Shown: positions 8,160 through 15,841 of the stretch, piece by piece
Numbering within the stretch: position 1 is the first letter of the stretch
How the letters are laid out: each line of letters starts with the position of its first letter
NCBI RefSeq assembly: GCF_003966895.1
Contig: NZ_AP018449.1
Coordinates: 1,061,424-1,125,423 of the forward strand
DNA length: 64,000 nucleotides
Source of the DNA: Methylomusa anaerophila
Lineage (GTDB): Bacteria > Bacillota > Negativicutes > Sporomusales > Sporomusaceae
Reading direction: 5' to 3'
Made by a program: the position numbers and the translations under genes
Notes under the pieces: model-generated
Told to the model about the DNA's origin: nothing
Databases searched by the model: none
Seen by the model: the letters and a program-made list of their open reading frames with translations, nothing else

Positions 8160-8262
8160 AGAATAACCTCGTCTGGCCATGCCGGACTTGGAGATTTCAG
8201 CGGGGGACTACTCCCGCTGGAAAACACCGGCCCGGTGAAAAGTTATACCGTCTAATACTGTA
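8160..8262. repeat. Three-hairpin element, possible IS200/IS605-type relic (copy 1)
   Basis: Three hairpins in a row: CTGGCCATGCCGG, then CAGCGGG..CCCGCTG around a GGGACTACTCCC loop, then CACCGGCCCGGTG. The order and the GGGGGACT centre resemble the element at 35938-36030. Consecutive subterminal hairpins of this kind occur at ends of IS200/IS605-like elements. No transposase is adjacent. Confidence 0.45.
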
Positions 8263-8324
8263 AGAAAACATAACATTTTGGCTATCTTTTTCATACAATA
8301 TAGCAGATAACCCTTAAACCCAAC

Positions 8325-8429
8325 CTTGAAGTTTGAAGTTTGAAGTTTGAAGCTTGAAGCTTCAAGATTGAAGAGTTTATACCAAACAACAGGAGAACAG
8401 GAGAACAGAAGAACAGAAGAACAGGAGGT
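8325..8429. repeat. Two short tandem repeat tracts ending in a ribosome binding site
   Basis: A 7-base unit (GAAGTTT and variants) repeats about six times at 8329-8373. An 8-base unit (CAGGAGAA, CAGAAGAA) repeats five times at 8390-8429. The last unit, CAGGAGGT, supplies the Shine-Dalgarno site of the gene at 8439. Together with the three-hairpin element this accounts for most of the 448-base gap 7991-8438. Confidence 0.8.
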
Positions 8430-8438
8430 AGATAAATA

Positions 8439-8717
8439 ATGAAAAAAAAGTGTGACTGTCAGTATCCGAAATATGATGATTGCCACGATTACAAGTCTGA
8501 TTATTGCGATGACTATGAAGCGGACGACTATTGTGAAGTGTCCTGTCCTACGCCCAAAATGAAATGTCATCCGACTAAAGAATGCGTAAAAACTTACAAA
8601 TGTTACTACAGATTGTACAGAATCTCTTACTATCGTCTGTATAGAGTATGTCCCCAGTGCGGCCACGAACATGACTATTACCATCATCGCGGCGTATGCC
8701 CCAGATGCATGATGTAA
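8439..8717 (+). CDS. Cys/Tyr/Asp-rich small protein, coat-like, with C-terminal zinc-ribbon-like motif
   Basis: 92 residues with extreme composition: 13 Cys, about 17 Tyr and many Asp, Lys and His. The N-terminal half reads like a coat protein (CDCQYPKYDDCHDYKSDYCDDY), and the C-terminus has CPQCGHEHDYYHHRGVCPRC, a CxxC-x(n)-CxxC arrangement that could hold zinc. Tyr- and Cys-rich proteins are common in spore outer layers, where they crosslink. The start is certain: AGGAGGT lies 9 bases before ATG, and a strong terminator follows. It sits between SPOCS genes and yabG, the coat-processing protease, which supports a spore role. I recognise no named family. Confidence 0.75.
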   Translation: MKKKCDCQYPKYDDCHDYKSDYCDDYEADDYCEVSCPTPKMKCHPTKECVKTYKCYYRLYRISYYRLYRVCPQCGHEHDYYHHRGVCPRCMM

Positions 8718-8754
8718 GAAAGACCGTTCGTGTCTTCGGACTGGGAGGAATTTA

Positions 8755-8791
8755 AAAATCCTGCGGTTTATTAAACCGCAGGATTTTTTTT
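8755..8791. terminator. Bidirectional terminator
   Basis: AAATCCTGCGGTTT and AAACCGCAGGATTT form a 14-bp stem followed by eight T on the plus strand; the minus side also runs into T-rich sequence. It serves the Cys/Tyr-rich gene and yabG, which converge here. Confidence 0.92.
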
Positions 8792-8797
8792 ACTTAA

Positions 8798-9679
8798 TTA
8801 TATAGTTTTTATAGCTGTCTTGGGCATGCCCAGGCGAAACTTGCCTCTTGTTTCCACTCCTCCCACTCCGTCAACCCCTGTAACGGAAGCGGCAATAGCA
8901 TCGCTGACATCAACTGTTTTATTGATTGGGGTGAAAGCAACCTTTTCCGCAATAAACACAGGGTCATAAGCGTGAATAAAAACCCTGTTGGGCGAACTTG
9001 CGAAATTAGCACCGGCGCTTAGTATGGCTTCGAAATAAGATTGGCAAGCTCCGGCGAAAATAACCAGGTCGTCCCTTGACGGCTCAAATACCCGGGCCAG
9101 AGTGACCGCTGCGATAAAGTTTTTTGAATTACGGTAGTTATTAATATCACTCACATCTTTTTTCCCGTTGCCCGTTATGGCGTCATGACCGGTCAACACC
9201 AATATGTCAGGCCGGTGCTGCATCAATAAAGATGTAACAACTTCCGGTTGTTTTGTTTCCTCCACCCACAGACCGGCGGCTTGAATGTTGAGTTGCGCAT
9301 AAGTCTTCAAACACATCTGCAAATAGTCTTTATCACCATCCAAATGCAGCACCCGGCCGGGCAGATCAAAAAAAGAGAACTTTTTGGCGGATTCAGAGCG
9401 TTTCATTTCAACTTGTTCCCTGTCGATCGAGCGACGCATCATTACCCGTCTTAGTCCCTCATTGTGCATCTTCTCCATCTGCAAAATCTCTTTACGCAGA
9501 TGCTCGGCATCTATCCGTTGCAGGTCATCTATAGGGGCATCAGCCATAAGCCTAAGATGAAGTCCTCTAAGTATACAGTGGGTTTGCTGATTATCGTCAA
9601 CCAATATTTCGGTAACTTTAAATACAATATCACCGCCGTGGGATTTTCTTATCACCAAGTCGCCAATGTCAATGTCCAT
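8798..9679 (-). CDS. yabG: Sporulation protease YabG
   Basis: YabG is a cysteine-type protease that trims spore coat proteins and, in Clostridia, germination proteins such as CspBA. The N-terminal GDLVIRKSHGGDIVFKV, the ILRGLHLRLMADAP block, and the core VLTGHDAI, FAGACQSYFEAILSAGANFASSPNRVFIHAYDPV and KFRLGMP are family hallmarks; the Cys of GACQSYFEA is the expected catalytic residue. Length (about 293) is normal. I start at 9679, after a G-rich binding site. The gene ends the conserved rnmV-ksgA-yabG order seen in Bacillus, though here a glycosyltransferase intervenes on the other strand. Confidence 0.95.
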   Translation of the reverse strand: MDIDIGDLVIRKSHGGDIVFKVTEILVDDNQQTHCILRGLHLRLMADAPIDDLQRIDAEHLRKEILQMEKMHNEGLRRVMMRRSIDREQVEMKRSESAKKFSFFDLPGRVLHLDGDKDYLQMCLKTYAQLNIQAAGLWVEETKQPEVVTSLLMQHRPDILVLTGHDAITGNGKKDVSDINNYRNSKNFIAAVTLARVFEPSRDDLVIFAGACQSYFEAILSAGANFASSPNRVFIHAYDPVFIAEKVAFTPINKTVDVSDAIAASVTGVDGVGGVETRGKFRLGMPKTAIKTI

Positions 9680-9754
9680 TGTAGCCCCCCCCATCATAGC
9701 TGTAACTATTACATCCTATTCTTAAAAGACGGTAAGTGCCACCAGACTGAAAAG

Positions 9755-9892
9755 ATACTGTTAGAAAAACGCTAAAGCGTCTTTTTAATGACCGGCAGGC
9801 AAAGGACAGCCTTATTCTAAGCGGAGGTTAAGCGGCAGCGTCGCAGCGTTAATAAGGCTGTCCTGCGCCGTCCTAAACAGATACTACTTTCT
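9755..9892. repeat. Family-2 dispersed element, copy A
   Basis: Perfect 14-bp arms AGGACAGCCTTATT (9803-9816) and AATAAGGCTGTCCT (9851-9864) enclose a 34-base conserved core (9817-9850) containing GGAGGTTAAGCGGCAGCG. Weaker pairing extends outward to AGATACTGTTAG and CTAAACAGATACT. The arms are nearly identical to those of copy C. Confidence 0.9.
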
Positions 9893-9974
9893 TATATAAC
9901 AAGAAAAGAATCTTCCTTATGCCTCGGTTCTGTGACAAATGTGAGATACCTTCAATATACTATATTGAACTCCC

Positions 9975-10841
9975 ATGAGGCCGCTCATAACATCACACCT
10001 GCCACAGAACGCAACTTCAAGCGACTCCGAGGTGATGGACTTGATTTCTGTAGTTGTTCCGGCCCGAAACGAGGGAGGTCGCATCACTACCGTACTGCAG
10101 AATTTGGGTACACTGCCTATTGACCAGATTATACTGGTGGCAAACGGTTCCAGAGACAGTACGATGCATGAAGCCCTGAATATGCGTCTCCCAAAACTTC
10201 AGATCATCTACTTTCACGACAGTCTAGGCATTGACATTCCTCGTGCAATCGGCGCTAAAGCGGCTTTGGCTCTGGGCAGCGACGCAGTCGCCTTTGTAGA
10301 TGGCGATATGGTCGGAACATTCAATGAAAACTTGATGGAACTTGTCGATGGTATACTCCTCAAACACATGGATATGGCCCTTACTAATTGTTATCCTTCT
10401 CCCCCCCGTCATATCGAACGCTGCAACCCTACATTCCAATGGCGGTTGAATCTCAATAAAGAATTGGGCCTGGAAAAAAAAATCAGCATAGCTAACCCCT
10501 CCCACGGACCACATGCAGTTTCGCGCCGGTTTCTGGAAACCACTCCTTTGCGGGAGCTGGCTATACCGCCGGTTTCCATGACCCTGGCCCGGATGAATAA
10601 ACTGAGAATCGATGTGGCCACTACCATTCCCCACTACCGTCTGGGTTCATCAGTAAAAAACCAGATTCACACCAACAAGATCATTGATACAATAGTCGGC
10701 GATTGCCTTGAAGCCATAGCCGCCTTTCGCAACCATCCCCGCAACCGTCAATGGCAGAGCAAAACCTATTTAGGTTATCACATTGACCGGCGTTTTGACT
10801 TATTAGACAGTTTTTTGGATGAAAAACCCTGCTCGAAATAA
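9975..10841 (+). CDS. Glycosyltransferase, family 2
   Basis: A GT-A fold glycosyltransferase of up to 288 residues. The nucleotide-sugar-binding start LISVVVPARNEGGRITTVL and the metal-binding DGDM motif (in AVAFVDGDMVG) are clear. It has no membrane segments, so it is a soluble cytoplasmic enzyme; donor and acceptor cannot be told. The start is uncertain: ATG 9975 has no good binding site, while the in-frame ATG at 10035, directly before MDLISVVVPARN, has GAGGTG touching it. Clostridial and Negativicute genomes often carry a GT2 gene near spore genes, so a role in spore surface sugar is possible. It is inserted, in opposite orientation, between yabG and ksgA. Confidence 0.85.
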   Translation: MRPLITSHLPQNATSSDSEVMDLISVVVPARNEGGRITTVLQNLGTLPIDQIILVANGSRDSTMHEALNMRLPKLQIIYFHDSLGIDIPRAIGAKAALALGSDAVAFVDGDMVGTFNENLMELVDGILLKHMDMALTNCYPSPPRHIERCNPTFQWRLNLNKELGLEKKISIANPSHGPHAVSRRFLETTPLRELAIPPVSMTLARMNKLRIDVATTIPHYRLGSSVKNQIHTNKIIDTIVGDCLEAIAAFRNHPRNRQWQSKTYLGYHIDRRFDLLDSFLDEKPCSK

Positions 10842-10861
10842 GAGCAGGGTTTCGACTTTTT
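10824..10861 (+). terminator. Terminator of the glycosyltransferase gene
   Basis: AAACCCTGCTC (10824-10834) pairs with GAGCAGGGTTT (10842-10852), followed by CGACTTTTT. The stop codon lies within the loop. Confidence 0.88.
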
Positions 10862-10881
10862 ACCTATTCGCTTAAAGCGGG

Positions 10882-11001
10882 GAACTGCTTATAAACCGCC
10901 ATCTGCGTTGTTGCTCCTGCGGTCCTCACTCCGGCGTACGACCAGTACGCCTCCGTTCCGGTCCTCGTCGCGCCTAGCAGCTGACGATTTCTAAGCAGTT
11001 C
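10882..11001. repeat. Family-1 dispersed element, copy c
   Basis: Arms GAACTGCTTATAAAC and ATTTCTAAGCAGTTC bracket the conserved core in the orientation opposite to copy b. It lies 43 bases past the ksgA stop codon. Confidence 0.9.
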
Positions 11002-11044
11002 GTGGCAGTTGACGACAAGTAACGATAAATGATGACAAGGCAGG

Positions 11045-11923
11045 CTAAAGTTCGACTCTAGTGACGTTAAACCAGGCATTGGCGAGGGCGGCAAACTCAG
11101 CTTGGGAGAGTTGCTCGCCCCGCCGCTTGCCATCTATACCGGTGCTGTTTAATATATCGTCAACCAGGGTTTTAGTTAGCCCGGCGGCTTTGAGCGCGTT
11201 GCTCAGGGTTTTTCGCCGCTGGGCAAAGGCCGCTTTGACTACCCGGAAAAAATATTTTTCATCAAACAGCTGTACCGGCGGCTCCTGCCGCACAGTGCAG
11301 CGGATGACCGCAGACTCAACCGCCGGCGGCGGAATAAAGGACGCCGGCGGCACCACAACCATAATCTCCGGCACAGTATAATATTGTACGGCCACAGATA
11401 GCGCGCCGTAATCTTTTCCGCCGGGTTGAGCCACCATTCTCTCGGCCACCTCTTTTTGCACCATGGTTACAAGTAATTCGATGGGCAGCCTGTCTTCCAA
11501 AAGTTTCATAATAATAGGTGTCGTAATATAGTAGGGCAAATTTGCCACAACTTTATAATTTTTATAATTTCCCCCGATTATTTCCCGGGAAATGTCGATT
11601 TTCAATATATCTCCCTGCAAAATTTTGACATTTTCATAGCCCGCCAGCGTTTTTGCCAAAACAGTGAGAAGCCTGCGGTCAAGTTCCACAGCGGTAACGT
11701 CAGCCCCGGCTTCGGCAAGACCCTGGGTCAGTGTCCCAATTCCCGGCCCGATTTCCAGCACCGCATCCCCCGGGGATACTTTGGCCGCAGATACAATCCC
11801 CGCTACCACCGACCCGTCAATAAGGAAATTCTGTCCCAGCTTTTTACTCATATGAATGCCGAAAGTTTTAAGAATGTGCAGGGTGACATCCTTTTGGGCA
11901 ATACGTGGTTTAAGCATCGTCAT
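11045..11923 (-). CDS. ksgA: 16S rRNA dimethyladenosine transferase KsgA (RsmA)
   Basis: KsgA dimethylates two adjacent adenosines near the 3' end of 16S rRNA during small-subunit maturation. SAM-binding motif I is VLEIGPGIGTLTQGL, the acidic strand is VTAVELDRRL, and the catalytic motif is NLPYYITTP; the N-terminal KLGQNFL is diagnostic. Length (292) is normal. The ATG at 11923 follows GGAGG by 8 bases and overlaps the end of rnmV by 14 bases, so the two are translationally linked, as in Bacillus. Confidence 0.97.
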   Translation of the reverse strand: MTMLKPRIAQKDVTLHILKTFGIHMSKKLGQNFLIDGSVVAGIVSAAKVSPGDAVLEIGPGIGTLTQGLAEAGADVTAVELDRRLLTVLAKTLAGYENVKILQGDILKIDISREIIGGNYKNYKVVANLPYYITTPIIMKLLEDRLPIELLVTMVQKEVAERMVAQPGGKDYGALSVAVQYYTVPEIMVVVPPASFIPPPAVESAVIRCTVRQEPPVQLFDEKYFFRVVKAAFAQRRKTLSNALKAAGLTKTLVDDILNSTGIDGKRRGEQLSQAEFAALANAWFNVTRVEL

Positions 11924-12464
11924 CAAAGCTTCCCTCCAACGACTTCAAGGCAGCGGCAAACTCCTCCCGCGTTACCCCATAATTGTTGAGTCTGTATAAA
12001 AAACCTTTCACATTGGCATAACCAATCCCCAGCGCCGCACCCAGTCTGGCGCGGCGGCCGGCGGCCGCCGGCACCCCACTGAGTCCCGCCGCCAGCATAT
12101 CTTTTAAATCGAATTCTCCCGACGGTTCCCAGTCCTGCAGACGGACTTTGCTTAACGCCTCTCTTATTGCGCCGGGGGTCGCCTGTTCGACCCCAATATC
12201 GCCGGCAGCGGTAGCCTGCTCTTTCGGAACAAAAGCATGCTTGGCCTTGGGAAACCGCTTGGCAAGATATTTCCGGATGCGCTCGCCGGCATTGTCCGGG
12301 TCGGTTAGTATAATTACCCCCCGTTTTTGATAAGCTTGCTCAATGCGTTCCAAACAGCGCGGCAAAAGGTTAAATCCTTCCGTCGCAATGCACTCGGCAT
12401 CTACTGCCCGTTTGACCGCCGCAATATCCTGCTTGCCTTCAACAACTATGACTTCCTTAATCAT
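11910..12464 (-). CDS. rnmV: Ribonuclease M5
   Basis: RnmV performs the final trimming of 5S rRNA. The Toprim core is visible: EVIVVEGKQD at the N-terminus (catalytic Glu), TEGFNL, then VIILTDPDNAGERIRKYL (DxD). Length of 184 is typical. It overlaps ksgA downstream. In Bacillus the preceding gene is yabE; here an ABC transporter and lpxA lie in between. The 195 bases upstream hold nothing I recognise. Confidence 0.95.
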   Translation of the reverse strand: MIKEVIVVEGKQDIAAVKRAVDAECIATEGFNLLPRCLERIEQAYQKRGVIILTDPDNAGERIRKYLAKRFPKAKHAFVPKEQATAAGDIGVEQATPGAIREALSKVRLQDWEPSGEFDLKDMLAAGLSGVPAAAGRRARLGAALGIGYANVKGFLYRLNNYGVTREEFAAALKSLEGSFDDDA

Positions 12465-12659
12465 ACCGAATCATCCTGATCATCCTGGTAATAACCACTC
12501 TTTCCTTCACGCAACCGCAGCATCTTGGCTCAGCATCTCGCACCCGGCAGCGACCATACGCATATTTTGCCATATTGCACGATATTTATAATTCTTCCTT
12601 ATTTTACTTCACTATATTAATTTCTCCATGACATAATATCAAACAAATGTGCCACATTT

Positions 12660-14375
12660 TTAATTGAGTAAACTCCATTTTCCCGTTCCGTCCAAAGTTA
12701 ATTTTTTCTTGTGATAACTTGTCAGCGTGTTCCTGTGCCCTACGCTGACAATAGTGATATCCGGCAAGCGTTCTGTCAGCAGGGAATATAGGTAGCGCTC
12801 CGTCGGCTCGTCCAGAGCGGAAGTCGCCTCATCAAGGAACAGCCAGTTGGGTTTTGTCAGCAACACGCGGGCGAAGGCGATTCGCTGCTGCTCGCCCAGC
12901 GACAGCACATGCGACCAGTCTTCGGTTTTGTCTATCATGCCGGCGAGCTTATCCAGTTTGCACAGATTCATGACTTCCCGGATCTCCTGCGCAGAGACAT
13001 TGGTAAATTTCGGGTACAACAAGGCCTCCCGCAAAGTTCCCAGGGGCAAATACGGCTTTTGCGGCAAAAACAAAGCCTTGTAATCCGGCGGCACAGCAAC
13101 CCTGCCCGCCGCATATGGCCATATGCCGGCCAGGGTTCTCAGCAGCGTACTTTTACCGCTGCCTGACGGGCCCGCTACCAGCAGCGAATCCCCTGCCGCC
13201 AGTTCCAGATTCAGCTGTTCCAGCAGCGGCCTGCCGTCGGGAAGCTTGATATTCAGCCCTGCCGTTGCCAGGACCCGGCTCGGCGAGGACACTCTCTCGA
13301 TCTTTTCCCTGTCTGCTGCCTGACTGGTATCTGCCATGCTTTTGTCAAAGCCGGTAAGCCGGTCAACCACCGACCGCCACTGGGCCAGTTGGGAATAGGC
13401 ATCAACAAAAAAAGAAAAGGCCTCCCGTACATTATCAAAAGCGGTAGCAATCTGCATAAGTCCACCCAGTTGAATTTCTTTGGCAAAATAACGTGGCAAG
13501 GCAAGCATGATACGAATAAAAATAGAAGCTTGACCGAAGCCGGCGGTAAACCAGGTAAGTTGTTTCTGCCGCCGCATGATTTCCCAGAAATTCCCTAAAA
13601 CTTTCTGGAAACGGTTCATAAATGCTCTCTGTTCCTCCTTTTCACCACCAAAGAGAGCAATGCTTTCGCTGTTTTCCCTAAGCCGCACCAGACTGAAACG
13701 AAAGTCGGCCTCGTACCGCTGTTGTTCAAAATTCAATTTAACGAGGGGCTTGCCAATTTTATGAGTGAGCCAAGTGCCAACAATTGAATAACCTACAGCT
13801 ACCCAAACCATACTACCATAAATTGTAAACCGCTGTTGCCCCAAAGGAATGGTCATAACCCCTGACAATTGCCATAGAATAGCCACAAAGGAGATGAGCG
13901 TAACCACCGCTCTGAAAAGCCCTAGCGACAGATTGATACTCATATTGGTGAAAAGATGCAAATCCTCACTGATCCGCTGGTCAGGGTTGTCGGTCCCTTT
14001 ATCGGTAAGCTGCATACGATAGTAAGCTTTGTCTGCCAGCCAGCGCCCAACATAGCGTTCTGTCAGCCAGCAGCGCCATTTTATCTCCAGCATTTGCTGC
14101 AGATATGTCAGATAAACTACGACGATAATGTTTAAGGTCGCCAAGATGCAAAATTCCTTAAAGGCAGCTACAATTCCATTCCAGTCATACTCCTGCAGCG
14201 CGCTATAATAGTGATTAAACCATTCGTTATACAACACCTGAAGATAAACATAGCCTAAGCTTAAGCCCACAATCACCGCCAAGAGGCCCCAAGCCTGCAA
14301 TTTTTCTTCCGAACTCCAGTAACTGCGGGTCAAATACCACATTCCCCGTCCAAATCTTTTTATATCAGCTAACAT
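12660..14375 (-). CDS. SbmA/BacA/YddA-type ABC transporter, fused permease and ATPase
   Basis: A half-transporter of about 571 residues. The N-terminal SbmA/BacA-like membrane domain spans roughly 1-330 (SLGYVYLQVLYNEWFNHYYSALQEYDW and KWRCWLTERYVGRWL are signatures). The C-terminal ATPase has Walker A GPSGSGKST, signature SLGEQQRIAFAR, Walker B NWLFLDEATSALD and the switch His in SVGHRNTL. Relatives move peptides, cobalamin-like molecules or fatty acyl compounds across the inner membrane. I start at 14375 after GGAGGG, because the longer frame runs into a family-2 repeat. It is inserted between rnmV and lpxA, beside an outer-membrane gene, so an envelope role is possible. Substrate unknown. 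Confidence 0.88.
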   Translation of the reverse strand: MLADIKRFGRGMWYLTRSYWSSEEKLQAWGLLAVIVGLSLGYVYLQVLYNEWFNHYYSALQEYDWNGIVAAFKEFCILATLNIIVVVYLTYLQQMLEIKWRCWLTERYVGRWLADKAYYRMQLTDKGTDNPDQRISEDLHLFTNMSINLSLGLFRAVVTLISFVAILWQLSGVMTIPLGQQRFTIYGSMVWVAVGYSIVGTWLTHKIGKPLVKLNFEQQRYEADFRFSLVRLRENSESIALFGGEKEEQRAFMNRFQKVLGNFWEIMRRQKQLTWFTAGFGQASIFIRIMLALPRYFAKEIQLGGLMQIATAFDNVREAFSFFVDAYSQLAQWRSVVDRLTGFDKSMADTSQAADREKIERVSSPSRVLATAGLNIKLPDGRPLLEQLNLELAAGDSLLVAGPSGSGKSTLLRTLAGIWPYAAGRVAVPPDYKALFLPQKPYLPLGTLREALLYPKFTNVSAQEIREVMNLCKLDKLAGMIDKTEDWSHVLSLGEQQRIAFARVLLTKPNWLFLDEATSALDEPTERYLYSLLTERLPDITIVSVGHRNTLTSYHKKKLTLDGTGKWSLLN

Positions 14376-14430
14376 TGCTACGACCTGCCCTCCATCGACA
14401 AAATTCCGATTTTTTTCTATATATATAGTT

Positions 14431-14530
14431 TTCAAAAATGATTTACAATCGTAATGCTAGGATAAGCGTAGGTTAAGCGGCAGCGTCGAAGCGTTCCTAG
14501 CATTACGATTAATAGAAAATCATTTTTGAA
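14431..14530. repeat. Family-2 dispersed element, copy B
   Basis: Inner arms AATCGTAATGCTAGG (14447-14461) and CCTAGCATTACGATT (14496-14510) are perfect; outer arms TTCAAAAATGATTT and AAATCATTTTTGAA are also perfect. Core 14462-14495 matches the other copies, but the arms share nothing with copies A, C or D. It lies about 55 bases upstream of the ABC transporter start. Confidence 0.92.
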
Positions 14531-14670
14531 TTCCATATAGTAACCCTATGGTAACCCTATAATTCTCTGCTGCGCCGATTTATCCTGCTAAAAGCAGTCT
14601 AGAGATTTATATGCTTGGCATTGACGCGGCAAGAACCGGAAATTGGACAGGGAGACCCGAACCGTAAAAT

Positions 14671-14800
14671 AAGAAAAATGCTAACGCGCCTTTTGGACGA
14701 CCGCAGGCGCAGGACAGCCTTATTATAAGCGGAGGTTAAGCGACAGTGTCGGAGCGTTAATAAGGCTGTCCTGCGCCGTCCTAAACAGATACTTTCTTAC
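14671..14800. repeat. Family-2 dispersed element, copy C
   Basis: Perfect 19-bp arms GGCGCAGGACAGCCTTATT (14706-14724) and AATAAGGCTGTCCTGCGCC (14759-14777) surround the core 14725-14758. The arm sequence is shared with copy A. Copies B and C with the terminator at 14806 fill the 500-base gap 14376-14875; the 14531-14670 stretch between them shows nothing recognisable. Confidence 0.92.
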
Positions 14801-14805
14801 TATAA

Positions 14806-14842
14806 TAAAAAAGCAAGGCATTCATTCATAAATGCCTTGCCT
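14806..14842 (-). terminator. Terminator of lpxA
   Basis: GCAAGGCATT (14813-14822) pairs with AATGCCTTGC (14831-14840). On the minus strand the stem is followed by CTTTTTTATT. Confidence 0.9.
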
Positions 14843-14875
14843 TTATTGGTATAAGTATGTCACCCATATTACAGG

Positions 14876-15736
14876 TTACTTGTTAAGACTAATAACATCA
14901 AGCTGAATACTTTCCGCTTCGCCTGCTCCTTTTCGGCTGCGGCAGATACCTCGTCCCACATTCCGCAGGAATCGCAGCAGGTGCTCGACTTCCTCGCAGG
15001 ATTCAAGTTCCTCTTCCATAACAGCGGTAGCCTGGGCCAGGTTTAAACCGGAACAGTATAATATTTTATAAGCCTTTTTCAGATTGCGGCGGGCCAATTC
15101 GCCGATACCCGCGCGGGCTATACCAACTTTATTCAGACCGCGTACGCTGGCCGGGTGACCATCCACAGTAACAAATGGCGGCACATCCTGCACCACTTTG
15201 GAAGCTCCGCCCACCATGGCGTTGCGACCGATTTTGACAAACTGGTGCACACCGACCTGCCCCCCGATTATGGCCCGGTCTTCCACCACCACGTGGCCGG
15301 CCAGCATGGCGGCGCTGGACATAATGACATGATTGCCGATAACGCAGTTGTGGGCAACATGGGTATACGACTGTAACATACAGTTGGAACCTACCCGGGT
15401 TTCCTCCCCTTCGCCGGTAGCGCGGTTGATTGTGGCGAATTCCCGGATCTTGGTGTTGTCACCGATAAAGACGTAGCTTTTTTCGCCGCGGAACTTAAGG
15501 TCCTGCGGTTCAGCGCCGATAGATGCGCCGGGAAAGACCATACAGTTCTTACCAATTTGGGTCCACCCGTCAATAACTGCATGGGCGCCGATATGCGCAC
15601 CGTCATCAATCCGCACGTTTTCACCAATCACGGCGTATGGCCCGATCACAGCATCCCTGCCGATGCGGGCATTGGGATGAATAACCGCAGTTTCATGGAT
15701 CCGTTTAATAGGTATAACAACCGTTTCCGGCATCAT
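14876..15736 (-). CDS. lpxA: UDP-N-acetylglucosamine acyltransferase LpxA
   Basis: LpxA transfers a 3-hydroxyacyl chain from acyl carrier protein to UDP-GlcNAc, the first step of lipid A synthesis. The protein is a left-handed beta helix with hexapeptide repeats (IHPNARIG, AVIGPYAVIG, CVIGNHVIM) and a C-terminal helical domain. The catalytic His of the THVAHNC motif (about residue 129) and GGQVGVHQFVKIGRNAMVGG are family hallmarks. At 286 residues it is somewhat longer than usual, with about 15 extra at the C-terminus (CRSRKGAGEAESIQLDVISLNK). ATG 15736 follows GGGGGT. No other lpx gene is near. Its place inside a Gram-positive gene block is notable and marks a diderm host. Confidence 0.94.
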   Translation of the reverse strand: MMPETVVIPIKRIHETAVIHPNARIGRDAVIGPYAVIGENVRIDDGAHIGAHAVIDGWTQIGKNCMVFPGASIGAEPQDLKFRGEKSYVFIGDNTKIREFATINRATGEGEETRVGSNCMLQSYTHVAHNCVIGNHVIMSSAAMLAGHVVVEDRAIIGGQVGVHQFVKIGRNAMVGGASKVVQDVPPFVTVDGHPASVRGLNKVGIARAGIGELARRNLKKAYKILYCSGLNLAQATAVMEEELESCEEVEHLLRFLRNVGRGICRSRKGAGEAESIQLDVISLNK

Positions 15737-15817
15737 GATTAATCCAACCCCCTACTTAATATCCTAAATATATATGGCAATTGGCTTTTTTACATAGTAA
15801 CACTTTTATATTCCGAC

Positions 15818-15841
15818 TAAACAGTCACAAAGTGACGTTTA
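15818..15841. promoter_or_regulatory. Palindrome upstream of lpxA, possible operator
   Basis: TAAAC-A-GTCAC-AAA-GTGAC-GTTTA is an inverted repeat with one bulged base, 82-105 bases before the lpxA start. The inner GTCACAAAGTG is also found at 37308-37318 upstream of the lysine/ornithine decarboxylase. The regulator is unknown. Confidence 0.4.

Noticed and set aside
8208-8687. 159-codon minus-strand frame opposite the Cys/Tyr-rich gene
   Set aside because: The product is made of translated tandem repeats and antisense of a gene with a perfect binding site and terminator.
9803-9864. Integron attC sites for family 2
   Set aside because: Size and fold are similar, but the GTTRRRY and RYYYAAC boxes are not at the arm ends, there is no integrase, and the copies do not alternate with cassettes.
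10864-11133. 89-codon minus-strand frame past ksgA
   Set aside because: Same repeat-derived peptide as above.
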